Source of the DNA: Arenibacter sp. 6A1
GTDB taxonomy: Bacteria; Bacteroidota; Bacteroidia; Flavobacteriales; Flavobacteriaceae
Assembly: GCF_012272855.1 (NCBI RefSeq)
Contig: NZ_JAAXCQ010000009.1
Coordinates: 159,592 to 223,591 of the forward strand
Direction: 5' to 3'
Length of the DNA stretch: 64,000 bases
Shown: positions 1-8,900 of the stretch, in pieces
Position numbering within the stretch: position 1 is the first letter of the stretch
How the letters are laid out: each line of letters opens with the position of its first letter
The notes under the pieces: generated by a model
The model's database searches: none
Seen by the model: only the letters and a program-made list of their open reading frames with translations
What the model was told of the DNA's origin: nothing
Made by a program: the position numbers and the translations under genes

Positions 1-741
1 ATTTGGGGCGCCAGATTTGTTAATATCCACATCATACCCAAAATAGGAAGGGATAAAAGGTTGGCTATCGAGGAGCGTATTTATAAAATCTTGTTTTGAA
101 TTTTCCTTAAAAGCCCAATTCCCCATACGTTCATTGCCCAAAGTGCTGCTATTTGCCTCGCTCAAGTTCTTGCCACATAAGGAGCCGGCACCGTGGGCAG
201 GGTAAACAACGGCATCATCTGGCAGGGCAGTAAATTTAGTCTGCATGGTATCGAACATCATTTCGGCAAGCTCCAGGCGTTTTGCGGTGGTATTCCCTGC
301 CTTCTCGCGCAAATCTGGACGGCCAACATCTCCTATAAACAGCGTGTCGCCGGTAAATAAAGCCGTTTCTGTTCCTTCTGTAGCAACCACCGTAATGCTG
401 TCGGGAGAATGCCCAGGGGTATTAATGGCCGATAGCCTGATATTTCCGAGCATAATATGATCGCCATCATCAAAGGAGGTATGCGGATAATCGGCACCCA
501 GCTTCTCACTATTATAAATGGTGGCGCCTGTTTCTTTGTGGATTTCCAAATGAGAACTCACAAAATCGGCATGCGGATGTGTTTCTATGATCGCTACTAT
601 GGTTGCATCCTTGGCCTTGGCGTAGTCGTAATACTGCTTTGGGTCGCGTTCCGGGTCTATCACCGCCATTTTTCCATCGCTCACTATGGCGTACGAATAA
701 TGCGCCAAAGGTTTATATTCAAATTGCTTTATATCCATCAT
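1..741 (-). CDS. MBL-fold metallo-hydrolase (persulfide dioxygenase/rhodanese type), 5' part
   Basis: The first 247 codons lie in the window and the reading frame is open through base 1, so the C-terminus is outside. The protein starts MMDIKQFEYK and carries the metal-binding motif H55-P-H57-A-D59 followed by FVSSH, and later a GDTLFIGDVGRPDL segment and a PAHGAGSLC segment. These are typical of the glyoxalase-II-like family that includes persulfide dioxygenases, in which two metal ligands plus Asp hold an iron. In Bacteroidota such proteins are often about 470 aa with a C-terminal rhodanese domain; that part cannot be seen here. The start at 741 follows a purine-rich GGAAAG stretch; an ATG one codon later is equally possible. 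Probably a cytosolic sulfur or thiol detoxification enzyme. The family call is firm, the exact substrate is not. Confidence 0.85.
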   Translation of the reverse strand, partial: MMDIKQFEYKPLAHYSYAIVSDGKMAVIDPERDPKQYYDYAKAKDATIVAIIETHPHADFVSSHLEIHKETGATIYNSEKLGADYPHTSFDDGDHIMLGNIRLSAINTPGHSPDSITVVATEGTETALFTGDTLFIGDVGRPDLREKAGNTTAKRLELAEMMFDTMQTKFTALPDDAVVYPAHGAGSLCGKNLSEANSSTLGNERMGNWAFKENSKQDFINTLLDSQPFIPSYFGYDVDINKSGAPN

Positions 742-900
742 ATTCTTTCCTTTTGGTGTTTGATATAAAATTAATAAAAGTCACGCGAACCCCATGTAAC
801 CTTTATTACATAAGAAATAGGCTAAATGGCCGAACAGTGGTTTTGTTAGGACCTACGGGAAGAATACAATTGGGTTTTCGGGAGTATTAAATGTGGCTTT

Positions 901-982
901 TTTGGGCGTTCCCCCTGCGGCGGTCGGGCTCTTCGCTGTATCCCTTGCTGCGCTACGGGGATGCCGCTGCGATCCCTAACGC
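901..982 (+). repeat. Dispersed repeat A, copy 1 (subtype 1)
   Basis: Begins TTTGGGCGTTCCCCC and ends GATCCCTAACGC, with GC-rich complementary segments in the middle. A close copy lies in reverse orientation at 43026-43108, sharing GGCATCCCCGTAGCG on the opposite strand. Two further, diverged copies are at 1378-1470 and 41633-41723. It is non-coding and probably folds as RNA or cruciform DNA; I do not know a function. Confidence 0.75.
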
Positions 983-1202
983 GGGATTAATGTAACAATG
1001 TATTAATAAGAAAATGTACCAATTGGATCAATGTGAGGATTTGTGAAAATAAAAGGAATTGAACGCTAGTGCGAGCGTCACCCTCGTACCGGCAAGAGAT
1101 ATCTTACTAAGAACTTAACTTCAAAAACAGGATAACTCCATAACTATTTACCTATTACTGGCCATTAAAATGAATTGTTAATTTAAAAATGATCAAGCCA
1201 AG

Positions 1203-1335
1203 ACCAACGCACCAGCTGGCCCCTTCCTACAAATGCAAGTTGATGCATTTACAAAGCGGTTCTCTCATCTCTCTTCTCTCTTTTCTCTCATTTCTTTTCT
1301 CTCATTTCAATTCTCTCTTTTCTTTTCTTTCATCC
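1203..1335 (+). repeat. Dispersed repeat B, copy 1, with pyrimidine tract
   Basis: Contains CCAGCTGGCCCC, then a palindromic ATGCAAGTTGATGCATTT segment, then about 75 bases almost entirely of C and T. The reverse complement recurs at 41895-41976 (GTAAATGCACGACTTGCATT, then GGGGCCAGTTGGCGCC) next to an AGAGAAGAGAG purine tract. Confidence 0.7.
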
Positions 1336-1377
1336 TATTTGCTAGCAGCTAATTGGTCAATGGCCATTGAAAACTGT

Positions 1378-1470
1378 GTTAGCTATTGCAGCGGCATCCT
1401 TTTTTAGTGCGCCAAGCGGGCTAAAAAAGATATAGCGGAAAGAGCGACCCGAAAGGGGAACACCCAACAA
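1378..1470 (-). repeat. Dispersed repeat A, copy 2 (subtype 2)
   Basis: Reverse-oriented relative of repeat A: GTTAGCTATTGCAGCGGCAT at one end, GGGGAACACCCAA at the other, and AAAAAAGATATAGCGGAAAG inside. Its closest partner is 41633-41723, which carries the same words in the opposite orientation. Confidence 0.75.
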
Positions 1471-1536
1471 ATGGGAATCCTTATTAGAAGCATCCCAAAA
1501 GTTAGGTGTTAGATAGTATTTAGTTACTATGGAGTT

Positions 1537-3354
1537 TTAATTGTGGAGGTCTACTTTTTTGCCATCCACTTTATTATCGCTTACCTCCGCATTCTGCACT
1601 CGTTCAAAAAGAATGGTTTGCTTATTCGAATGAAATGCAGGGTATTCGTTATTAGTGTTTATCTCATTGTTTTTAAAAATCAACCCATCTACCGATTTAG
1701 CGTACAGTATAGGATTATCGAAAGTCTCAAATTCATTATTCTCTATACGAATGCCTGAGTGAAAGTACTTTGTTTGCCCATTTAGGTCCGGAATCTCTGG
1801 ATAAATGGAGATGACAGCAGAAGTAAACTGATACATACTCGTAAGGGCATTGACAAATTTATTATCGCGGATAGTGACATCTCTACAAGATCCGGTCTCG
1901 TACCAACCATTGGCATCGCCGCAAAGAAGGATGGCGCACCCAGAAGTGTGATCGAATAGGTTATTGGCTATAAGGGTAGGTTTTGGGGTACTAAACAAGG
2001 CTCCTCGTGCCCTGTTGTTACGAATGGTATTCCCGGTAAAAATTACCGAAGGTGTCCAAGTAAGGTTCTCAATCCCGATATCAAAATTTGCAGGATCAAT
2101 TTCGTTCCCCAGTTTCTTCTTAAATTGGATTCTAAACTCTTTAATCGGCTCATTTTTATCTGAACGTACTGGTGTTATGGAAACGATGGTGTTCTGATGG
2201 TCCCAAAGTTCCATTGTTTTTGACTTTACAAATTGTACAGCATCTCCTTTATAGCCCCAATCAAACCCGTAAGCCTGCCCGTGCATGTATTTAGCGACGA
2301 CTGTCTTTGAATCTATTTTCTTTATAATTTTAAGATAGGTGCCATGGATATTGATCGCATCATCCATCATTCCTTCATAGAGTCCGTTTTTGGATACTAT
2401 TTCTCCTTTGCAACCAGAAAAATGTGTCGCATCTGCCTGGGTAGTAAAGTATCTAGGGTCGTCCTTGCCTCTTAGGGCCACCTCAAATCCGTCCAAATAT
2501 ATGTTTTCGGTCAACTGGGCTAACAATCCCATCCCTTCGGCGTAATGAACCTTTACATTTTCAAAACTTATATCTTTCCCTTTATGGACAAAAATACCCG
2601 GAGTAGGACGGTAATAACTTCTCATAGTAACCACTGTCCCCGGGATCAGTTTATTATTTTTCCAATGGTGTGCTTTGATTAGGCCAGGAGCCAATTCACT
2701 TACGTTTCTTGTTCCAACGGCAATATCACCGCTGTTGTAAACAATTCGTTTGGTAGCTTCCTCAAAGGCCATTCCCGCTATAGGATGCATTTCCCAACCC
2801 TCGCCGGTACTATAAAAGGTACTGTCCTTAATGGTATAAGAAACCCAAGGAGCGGTTTCGAAAACAATACTTCCTGCCACGGTATCGTTTTCCACAATTT
2901 TAACTTGAGTAATTTGTGGCTTTTCAAAGTCGATCCTTAGGTCTTTCAGGCTTACATTGTTGTTTCCGATCAGTGCTATGGGAAGCATGCGTCCGTGAAA
3001 CATCAGTTCCGAACCATTACCATCAATGGTAACATTCTTCAGCGTTTCTAGTTCAATCCCTACGGTCTTAGGATTGTCTTGGTCATGATTGGAGATATAG
3101 TATTCTCTTTTTAGAGCTCCATCCGGATGAAAGTCGTACCGTCCTTTTTGAAACTTAATGACAACAGGCTCAGAATTGACAATTTCATTTTTAATTTTTT
3201 TCAATGCCTCCTGTAATAAGGGAGCGGTGTTTTGTCCGGTATTTGGCAATACACCATAGGTTTCCAAATTATAGACTTTTACCTGCTTCTGCGCTTTCAA
3301 CGAAAATGAAAGACCAAAGACTAATAAAATAAATAAGGGTACTTTTTTTAACAT
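1537..3354 (-). CDS. GH110-type alpha-1,3-galactosidase, secreted
   Basis: A 605-aa protein with a clear signal peptide (MLKKVPLFILLVFGLSFSLKAQ) followed by a parallel beta-helix. I recognise the pattern of Bacteroidota GH110 exo-alpha-galactosidases: an early YGVLPNTGQNTAPLLQEAL segment, a GNGSELMFHG strand, SLKDLRIDFEKP, DATHFSGCKGEI and GLYEGMMDDAINIHGTYLK. GH110 enzymes cleave terminal alpha-1,3-galactose by inversion using aspartates; D331 and D332 lie in the conserved segment and are candidates. Length fits the family. It stands alone on the minus strand, 10 kb from the SusC/SusD locus, but probably supplies a galactosidase for the same or a related glycan. Two C-rich/T-rich direct repeats upstream (3468-3494) may be its operator. 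The family is recalled by pattern, not searched; a related beta-helix family remains possible. Confidence 0.72.
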   Translation of the reverse strand: MLKKVPLFILLVFGLSFSLKAQKQVKVYNLETYGVLPNTGQNTAPLLQEALKKIKNEIVNSEPVVIKFQKGRYDFHPDGALKREYYISNHDQDNPKTVGIELETLKNVTIDGNGSELMFHGRMLPIALIGNNNVSLKDLRIDFEKPQITQVKIVENDTVAGSIVFETAPWVSYTIKDSTFYSTGEGWEMHPIAGMAFEEATKRIVYNSGDIAVGTRNVSELAPGLIKAHHWKNNKLIPGTVVTMRSYYRPTPGIFVHKGKDISFENVKVHYAEGMGLLAQLTENIYLDGFEVALRGKDDPRYFTTQADATHFSGCKGEIVSKNGLYEGMMDDAINIHGTYLKIIKKIDSKTVVAKYMHGQAYGFDWGYKGDAVQFVKSKTMELWDHQNTIVSITPVRSDKNEPIKEFRIQFKKKLGNEIDPANFDIGIENLTWTPSVIFTGNTIRNNRARGALFSTPKPTLIANNLFDHTSGCAILLCGDANGWYETGSCRDVTIRDNKFVNALTSMYQFTSAVISIYPEIPDLNGQTKYFHSGIRIENNEFETFDNPILYAKSVDGLIFKNNEINTNNEYPAFHSNKQTILFERVQNAEVSDNKVDGKKVDLHN

Positions 3355-3467
3355 GTTGAGTATAAATAATATTAATTTGATTGTATAGAAATGATAAAAA
3401 GCTAAGAATAACGTTTCTAGAGCAATAATACTACATTATTATTTTATAGCTGTGTCTGGTTACCGTT

Positions 3468-3494
3468 AAAAAGGGGGGATATCCAAAAAGGGGG
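3468..3494. promoter_or_regulatory. Direct repeat, candidate operator of the GH110 gene
   Basis: AAAAAGGGGG occurs twice, starting at 3468 and 3485, a 17-base spacing close to two helical turns minus a few bases. Paired direct repeats are the usual shape of AraC-type binding sites. They lie about 115-140 bases upstream of the GH110 start. Confidence 0.35.
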
Positions 3495-3806
3495 CGTTCT
3501 TGTATTTTTATGGCAAAAAATGATATAAACACAATGAAACAAAGGGCTTCAGTGGTTTTTTATACAAACAGCTGTCTATAGGAAATGCCAATATACTTTT
3601 ACCAAGGTTACCTTCGATATTTAATTAATCAAAAGGTCGTTCTGGCCTTGGTTCTGTATGGAATGATAGGGTATGCGGTCTTGTAAAGGTATTGTCGAAC
3701 CAAGGCTAAAAATAAGGAGTTGCCTTTATGAATGAGGGAATGGAACTGAAGAAAAAGAAATGGAGAACCCTTTACTATGGATGATATATTCCTAACTAAA
3801 AACCAT

Positions 3807-3814
3807 TATTTTTG
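3807..3814 (+). promoter_or_regulatory. Candidate -7 box of the DUF502 gene
   Basis: TATTTTTG matches the Bacteroidota sigma-factor -7 consensus TAnnTTTG exactly and lies 42 bases before the ATG at 3856. A good -33 TTTG at the expected distance is not visible. Confidence 0.4.
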
Positions 3815-3855
3815 TTTTAGAATTATATTCACCATAAAATTAAGGATATTCCACC

Positions 3856-4443
3856 ATGAAAAAGCTAGTCAACTATTTTTTACAAGGGCTATTGTATATA
3901 GCTCCATTAGGTATTACAGCTTATATTATCTATTCGGTTTTTACCTTTATGGATGGATTACTGCAAGATTTTCTCATTGAGTTTTTTGATATTAAAATAC
4001 AGGGACTGGGTGTTTTAACACTGATCGTCTTTTTGATTTTAGTAGGCCTTATTGGAAAAACAATCATAGCCAAGCCGTTAAAACAGGTTTTTTCCAAAAT
4101 AATTGATGGGATACCCTTATTAAATTTTATTTACTCGGCCTTCAATGATCTATTTTCAGCCTTCGTCGGCAAGGAAAAAAAGTTCAGCAAACCTGTTTTG
4201 GTAAGGGTGAATTTAAATTCGGACTTGGAAAAATTGGGCTTTATTACAGAGGAAAACCTGGATTTTCTAGATGCAACAGATAAGGTAGCTGTTTATTTCC
4301 CACATTCTTATAATTTCTCGGGAGAACTGTTTATTGTGCCCAAGGCTAATATCAAAAGTTTGGATGCTAAATCTAGTGAGGTAATGAAATTCATTGTATC
4401 GGCAGGATTGATGGGGTGGTCAAAAACCGATCTTCAAGACTGA
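3856..4443 (+). CDS. DUF502 family inner-membrane protein
   Basis: A 195-aa protein with two N-terminal membrane segments (about residues 8-32 and 45-70), then the family's GKTIIAKPLKQVFSKIIDGI and IPLLNFIYSAFNDLFSAF segments and a soluble C-terminal domain with VAVYFPHSYNFSGELFIVP. This order and length match DUF502, a widespread membrane family of unknown function. The start at 3856 is preferred over an upstream out-of-frame ATG because the membrane segment starts directly after it. It is monocistronic here, so the context adds no functional hint. Confidence 0.85.
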   Translation: MKKLVNYFLQGLLYIAPLGITAYIIYSVFTFMDGLLQDFLIEFFDIKIQGLGVLTLIVFLILVGLIGKTIIAKPLKQVFSKIIDGIPLLNFIYSAFNDLFSAFVGKEKKFSKPVLVRVNLNSDLEKLGFITEENLDFLDATDKVAVYFPHSYNFSGELFIVPKANIKSLDAKSSEVMKFIVSAGLMGWSKTDLQD

Positions 4444-5068
4444 TCCTATAGAAACCACAATCTGCTGCGCCCGTTGGAATTTTATTTGGGTCCAAAAACT
4501 GGGACTTGATTAGAATTTAAAATAGAATACATACTATTTCTTTGTCGAAAACCTAACTGCAACAGTTGATGGGGGAAATGGGATGCACAAAACGGCAGAC
4601 TTCCCTGGGAATTTGGTCAAATTTGAAATATTTTTAATAAGCGTTGACACAACAAAACCTATGTATAATTATGGGTTATTATTCTATTTAATTATAAGAA
4701 TTATTCCGCAATAGTGCTCCAATAATTTACTGGCCAAATTGAAAATAAATAAAACTGAATATGAAAAACTGTATGCTCATATTGGCTCTATTATCTTTTT
4801 TTTTGTGCATTTCATCGAATGGAAAATATAAAATCAGAAAAATATGTCAAAAAAAGACGATATTGAACTTAAATAATGAGACGCTAATTTAAAAATACCA
4901 TGTGGGTAAATCTTTACGCTTCCAAATTTTAATTACTTTATTTAATGGGTTCGCTTTTTAATTTAGCATTCTTTTTGTTATTAAATGAACCCCACTTCAT
5001 TTATTGAACAATAACCGTATTACTTAGTGCTCTGGTGTAGTTATAATTAAGCCTTAATAAACTATACT
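4444..5068. other. Intergenic region upstream of the large repeat protein
   Basis: AT-rich region of about 625 bases. A segment near 4450-4510 (ACCACAATCTGCTGCGCCCG, then TTTGGGTCC and ACTTGATT) resembles the paired repeat at 8901-9124, suggesting a third, eroded member. A 43-codon open frame with a hydrophobic start is at 4761-4892. No clear promoter consensus was found for the gene at 5069. Confidence 0.5.
4761..4892 (+). CDS. Possible small exported peptide (43 aa), doubtful
   Basis: ATG AAA AAC opens a 43-codon frame whose first 20 residues (MKNCMLILALLSFFLCISSN) look like a signal or lipoprotein-type leader, followed by a lysine-rich tail and TAA. No ribosome-binding or promoter signal is apparent and the tail is low complexity. 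It may be a decayed secreted gene or chance. Confidence 0.2.
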   Translation: MKNCMLILALLSFFLCISSNGKYKIRKICQKKTILNLNNETLI

Positions 5069-8000
5069 ATGAGAACCACCCTCCGGAATTTCTTCAGAAA
5101 ATCATTTCTTATTTCTTTTCTATCACTTTTTGTGACAACAACCACAAACGCAATTGAAGCATTACCTGTTAAAATTATTGCGACAGAAATAATTCCAAAT
5201 TTCAATAGTATAACCAATAGTGAGACAGGTACGACACTAAAACACTCCTTCGCTGGCAGCAATCCAATTCCCATAGCTGATAATGAAAGAATACTGACGG
5301 GCTCTGAATTGGACATTGAAGAACTGGAAGAGTATGAAGCTTTAAAACTAGAATATACCATTGGCCATGTAGATTGTCATGGTGGGAATAATGGGTATGC
5401 AACGGCCAATGTACGGGGTGGTATGGCACCCTACACCTATCAATGGAGCAATGGTGCTACTACACAAACCATAACTAATTTGGTTGCGGGAACCTATACG
5501 TTAGTTGTGAAGGATGTGAATGGAAAGAGAAGAAGTTGTAGGCTAAAAATAAAAGAACCTGCCAAACTTGCTCATAAAATTTTAAAGTTAAGTGATGCGA
5601 GCGCAGCGGGAGCTTCAGACGGTTCGGCTAGGGTAACCGTTTCAGGAGGTGCCAAACCCTATAGTTATGCCTGGGACAACGGGGAGACAACCGCCACAGC
5701 CATAGAACTTAATGCAGGTAGGCACAGGGTAACAATAACCGATAATAATGGCTGTACAAAACAGTGTTCTATCCAAATTAATGAACCAAATCCACCTATA
5801 GAGGAAGTCTGCGATGGGGTTGATAACAATGGCGATGGTCAAGTCGATGAAGGCTTTGCCGATACCGACGGCGATGGCATCTCAGATTGTATTGATTCCT
5901 GTGATGATAGCATAGATACCGACAGAGATGGTATCTCAGATTGTGAGGATACTTGTGATGATAGCATAGACACGGACGGGGATGGCATTTCAGATTGTGA
6001 GGATACTTGTGATGATACGATAGATACCGACAGCGACGGCATTTCAGATTGTGTGGATACTTGTGATGACACCATAGACACGGACGGCGATGGCATTTCA
6101 GATTGCGTTGACACCTGTGATGATACGATAGATACTGATGGTGACGGCATTTCAGATTGTGTGGATCCTTGCGATGATACTATAGACACGGACCGCGACG
6201 GCATTTCAGATTGTGTGGATCCTTGCGATGATACCATAGACACGGACGGGGATGGCATCTCAGATTGTGAGGATACTTGTGATGATAGCATAGATACCGA
6301 CAGAGATGGCATTTCAGATTGCGTTGATCCTTGTGATGATAGGATAGATACTGACGGTGACGGTATTTCAGATTGTGAAGATACTTGTGATGATAGCATA
6401 GATACCGACAGAGACGGCATCTCAGATTGTGAGGATCCTTGCGACGATACCATAGATACTGACAGCGACGGCATATCAGATTGCGTGGATACTTGCGACG
6501 ATACCATAGACACGGACGGGGATGGCATTTCAGACTGTGTGGATCCCTGTGATGATACCATAGACACGGACGGTGATGGCATTTCAGATTGCGTTGACAC
6601 CTGTGATGATACGATAGATACTGACGGTGACGGCATTTCAGATTGCATAGATACTTGTGATGACACCATAGACACGGACGGGGATGGCATTTCAGATTGC
6701 GTGGATCCTTGCGATGATACGATTGATACTGACGGTGATGGCATTTCAGACTGTGAGGATACTTGTGATGATACCATAGATACTGACGGCGACGGCATTT
6801 CAGACTGTATTGATCCCTGTGATAATACGATAGACACGGACGGTGACGGCATTTCAGATTGTGAGGATCCTTGTGATGATAGAATAGATACCGACAGAGA
6901 TGGCATCTCAGATTGTGAGGATACTTGCGATGATAGCATAGATACCGACAGCGACGGCATATCAGATTGCGTTGACACCTGTGATGATAGGATAGATATC
7001 GACAGAGATGGTATCTCAGATTGTGAGGATACTTGCGACGACACCATAGACACGGACGGCGACGGCATATCAGATTGCGTTGACACCTGTGATGATAGGA
7101 TAGATACCGACAGAGACGGCATTTCAGATTGCGTTGATCCTTGTGATGATACGATAGATACCGACGGCGACGGCATTTCAGACTGTGAGGATCCTTGTGA
7201 TGACACTATAGATACTGACGGCGACGGTATTTCAGATTGTAAGGATACTGAAGAATGCGATGGGGTGGACAACGATGGGGACGGCGAAGTAGATGAAGGT
7301 TTTGATGTAAACAATAATGGCACAGCCGATTGTTTTGACACGGATCCCTGCGATTTCAGCACCCAACTGGGTACGGATATAGATGGGGAAGCCGCTAACG
7401 ACCAATTAGGAAGGTCCGTTTCCATGAGCGCCGACGGCAGCCGTGTGGCCATAGGAGCTATTGGTAACGACGGCAATGGAAGCAATTCAGGGCATGTTCG
7501 GGTGTATTCTTGGAACGGCAGTACTTGGGGGCAACTGGGTATAGATATAAACGGGGAGGCCACTAACGATCAATCGGGCTACTCCGTTAGCTTGAGTGCT
7601 GACGGCAACCGTCTGGCTATAGGAGCATATGGTAACGACGCCAATGGAAGCAATTCAGGGCATGTTCGGGTGTATTCCTGGAACGGCAGTACTTGGGTGC
7701 AACTGGGTACGGATATAGATGGGGAAGCCGCTAACGACCGATCGGGATGGTCCGTTTCTATGAGTGCTGACGGCAGCCGTGTGGCTATTGGAGCTATTGG
7801 TAACGACGGTAATGGGAACGATTCAGGGCATGTTCGGGTGTATTCCTGGAACGGTAGTACTTGGATGCAACTAGGAACAGATATAGACGGGGAAGCCGCT
7901 AACGACGTATCGGGTTATTCCGTTTCCTTGAGTGCCAACGGCAGCCGTGTGGCCATAGGAGCTCTTTATAACAACGGTAATGGTATCGCTTCAGGGCATG

Positions 8001-8830
8001 TACGGGTGTATTCCTGGAACGGCAGTACTTGGGTGCAATTGGGGACAGATATAGATGGGGAAGCTGCTTTTGACCAATCGGGCTATTCCGTTTCCATGAG
8101 TGCCAACGGCAGCCGTGTGGCTATAGGAGCAAATGCTAACGACGGCAATGGGAACGCTTCAGGACATGTACGGGTGTATTCCTGGAACGGCAGTACTTGG
8201 GTGCAACTGGGAACAGATATAGATGGGGAAGCCGCTTTTGATCTATCGGGCTATTCCGTTTCCATGGGTGCTGACGGTAGCCGTGTGGCCATAGGAGCTC
8301 TTTATAACAAGGGCAATGGAAGGAATTCGGGGCATGTGCGGGTATATTCCTGGAACGGCAGCTCTTGGGTGCAACAGGGAACAGATATAAATGGGGAATC
8401 CGCTCACGACCAATCGGGCTATTCCGTTTCTATGAGTGCTGACGGTAGCCGTGTGGCCATAGGAGCAAATGCGAACGACGGTAATGGAAAAAATTCAGGG
8501 CATGTGCGGATCTATGGGTGCGGGCAGGCAATGGAAGAAAATGAACACTCCTTTGTACAGCGCCAAACTTCAGGGACCACAGTGACTGTCTTCCAAGAGC
8601 CTCAAAGCGAAGTCCTCAGCCTGGACATGGATATCCCCTATGATGCCACTATTAAAGTGAATTTCCTAGATACCTCCGGAAGAACGGTTCTGACCCCTAA
8701 AAGCAGAATGGTGAATGCTGGCACAAACCGTCTTGAGTATAATATGGGGGTAGTGCCCTCACAAGTGCTCATCATGAATATATATACAGGCAGGGAACTC
8801 ATTGCCAAAAAAATATTGCTAGACAAATAG
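5069..8830 (+). CDS. Secreted SprB-repeat / calcium-loop repeat / propeller protein with probable T9SS C-terminus
   Basis: A 1253-aa protein. Residues 1-28 are a signal peptide. About 95-168 and 170-244 are two SprB-type repeats (VDCHGGNNGYATANVRGG; PYTYQWSNGATTQTI), as in gliding-motility adhesins. A CDGVDNNGDGQVDEGF loop follows, then 26 tandem 18-aa repeats of type DTDGDGISDCVDTCDDTI from residue 265, resembling thrombospondin type-3 calcium loops with two Cys per repeat. A second CDGVDNDGDGEVDEGF closes the array. From about 766, seven 56-aa repeats (SVSMSADGSRVAIGA, GHVRVYSWNGSTW) should form a seven-bladed propeller. The last about 95 residues, ending IYTGRELIAKKILLDK, look like a type A sorting domain of the type IX secretion system. 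It is probably a cell-surface adhesin stiffened by calcium. Ligand unknown. Confidence 0.85.
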   Translation: MRTTLRNFFRKSFLISFLSLFVTTTTNAIEALPVKIIATEIIPNFNSITNSETGTTLKHSFAGSNPIPIADNERILTGSELDIEELEEYEALKLEYTIGHVDCHGGNNGYATANVRGGMAPYTYQWSNGATTQTITNLVAGTYTLVVKDVNGKRRSCRLKIKEPAKLAHKILKLSDASAAGASDGSARVTVSGGAKPYSYAWDNGETTATAIELNAGRHRVTITDNNGCTKQCSIQINEPNPPIEEVCDGVDNNGDGQVDEGFADTDGDGISDCIDSCDDSIDTDRDGISDCEDTCDDSIDTDGDGISDCEDTCDDTIDTDSDGISDCVDTCDDTIDTDGDGISDCVDTCDDTIDTDGDGISDCVDPCDDTIDTDRDGISDCVDPCDDTIDTDGDGISDCEDTCDDSIDTDRDGISDCVDPCDDRIDTDGDGISDCEDTCDDSIDTDRDGISDCEDPCDDTIDTDSDGISDCVDTCDDTIDTDGDGISDCVDPCDDTIDTDGDGISDCVDTCDDTIDTDGDGISDCIDTCDDTIDTDGDGISDCVDPCDDTIDTDGDGISDCEDTCDDTIDTDGDGISDCIDPCDNTIDTDGDGISDCEDPCDDRIDTDRDGISDCEDTCDDSIDTDSDGISDCVDTCDDRIDIDRDGISDCEDTCDDTIDTDGDGISDCVDTCDDRIDTDRDGISDCVDPCDDTIDTDGDGISDCEDPCDDTIDTDGDGISDCKDTEECDGVDNDGDGEVDEGFDVNNNGTADCFDTDPCDFSTQLGTDIDGEAANDQLGRSVSMSADGSRVAIGAIGNDGNGSNSGHVRVYSWNGSTWGQLGIDINGEATNDQSGYSVSLSADGNRLAIGAYGNDANGSNSGHVRVYSWNGSTWVQLGTDIDGEAANDRSGWSVSMSADGSRVAIGAIGNDGNGNDSGHVRVYSWNGSTWMQLGTDIDGEAANDVSGYSVSLSANGSRVAIGALYNNGNGIASGHVRVYSWNGSTWVQLGTDIDGEAAFDQSGYSVSMSANGSRVAIGANANDGNGNASGHVRVYSWNGSTWVQLGTDIDGEAAFDLSGYSVSMGADGSRVAIGALYNKGNGRNSGHVRVYSWNGSSWVQQGTDINGESAHDQSGYSVSMSADGSRVAIGANANDGNGKNSGHVRIYGCGQAMEENEHSFVQRQTSGTTVTVFQEPQSEVLSLDMDIPYDATIKVNFLDTSGRTVLTPKSRMVNAGTNRLEYNMGVVPSQVLIMNIYTGRELIAKKILLDK
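5861..7264 (+). repeat. 26 in-frame tandem repeats of 54 bp
   Basis: Each unit encodes an 18-aa Asp-rich loop with two cysteines. Boundaries fit an exact 54-base period: GAT at 5861 and again at 7211 for the 26th unit. Variation is confined to a few codons (G/R/S after DTD; V/E/I before D; T/P before C; T/S/R before I). The last unit diverges and leads into a distinct Cys-Asp loop. Confidence 0.95.
7364..8539 (+). repeat. Seven in-frame repeats of 168 bp
   Basis: CAACTGG-like starts fall at 7364, 7532, 7700, 7868, 8036, 8204 and 8372, an exact 168-base (56-aa) period. Seven units suit one closed beta-propeller. Confidence 0.92.
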
Positions 8831-8900
8831 CAGTTCTCAAATGGGTTAAAAAAAAGGAAATAAATGTGTTTTAGGTAAAAATCTTAGGATCTGTGTGGTT

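Larger units (their letters stand above)
742..1536. other. Intergenic repeat island 1, no gene seen
   Basis: This 795-base gap between two minus-strand genes holds two inverted copies of a hairpin-forming dispersed repeat (901-982 and 1378-1470), a second repeat type (1203-1335) that includes a long pyrimidine tract, and AT-rich filler with ATGTAACAATG and ATGTACCAATT words. The same elements recur in opposite orientation at 41633-43108. Short open frames here have no plausible protein features. Confidence 0.7.
3355..3855. other. Divergent intergenic region between GH110 and DUF502 genes
   Basis: About 500 bases with no credible gene. It should contain both divergent promoters. The visible structure is a pair of AAAAAGGGGG words (3468-3494) and a TATTTTTG box (3807-3814). 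Confidence 0.6.

Noticed and set aside
603..890. A plus-strand open frame of 95 codons
   Set aside because: It overlaps the coding start of the MBL hydrolase on the other strand and runs into intergenic DNA; composition is not protein-like.
1189..1407. A 72-codon open frame rich in Ser, Leu and Phe
   Set aside because: It is the translation of the pyrimidine tract and repeat B, which recurs in inverted form without this frame.
5861..7264. CRISPR-like or satellite array
   Set aside because: The repeats are contiguous, without unique spacers, and lie in frame inside a gene.
5839..7563. A 574-codon open frame on the minus strand
   Set aside because: It is antisense to the 26-repeat array. The 54-bp period keeps any stop-free antisense frame open; its product is a monotonous Ser/Pro/Gln repeat with no signal or domain.
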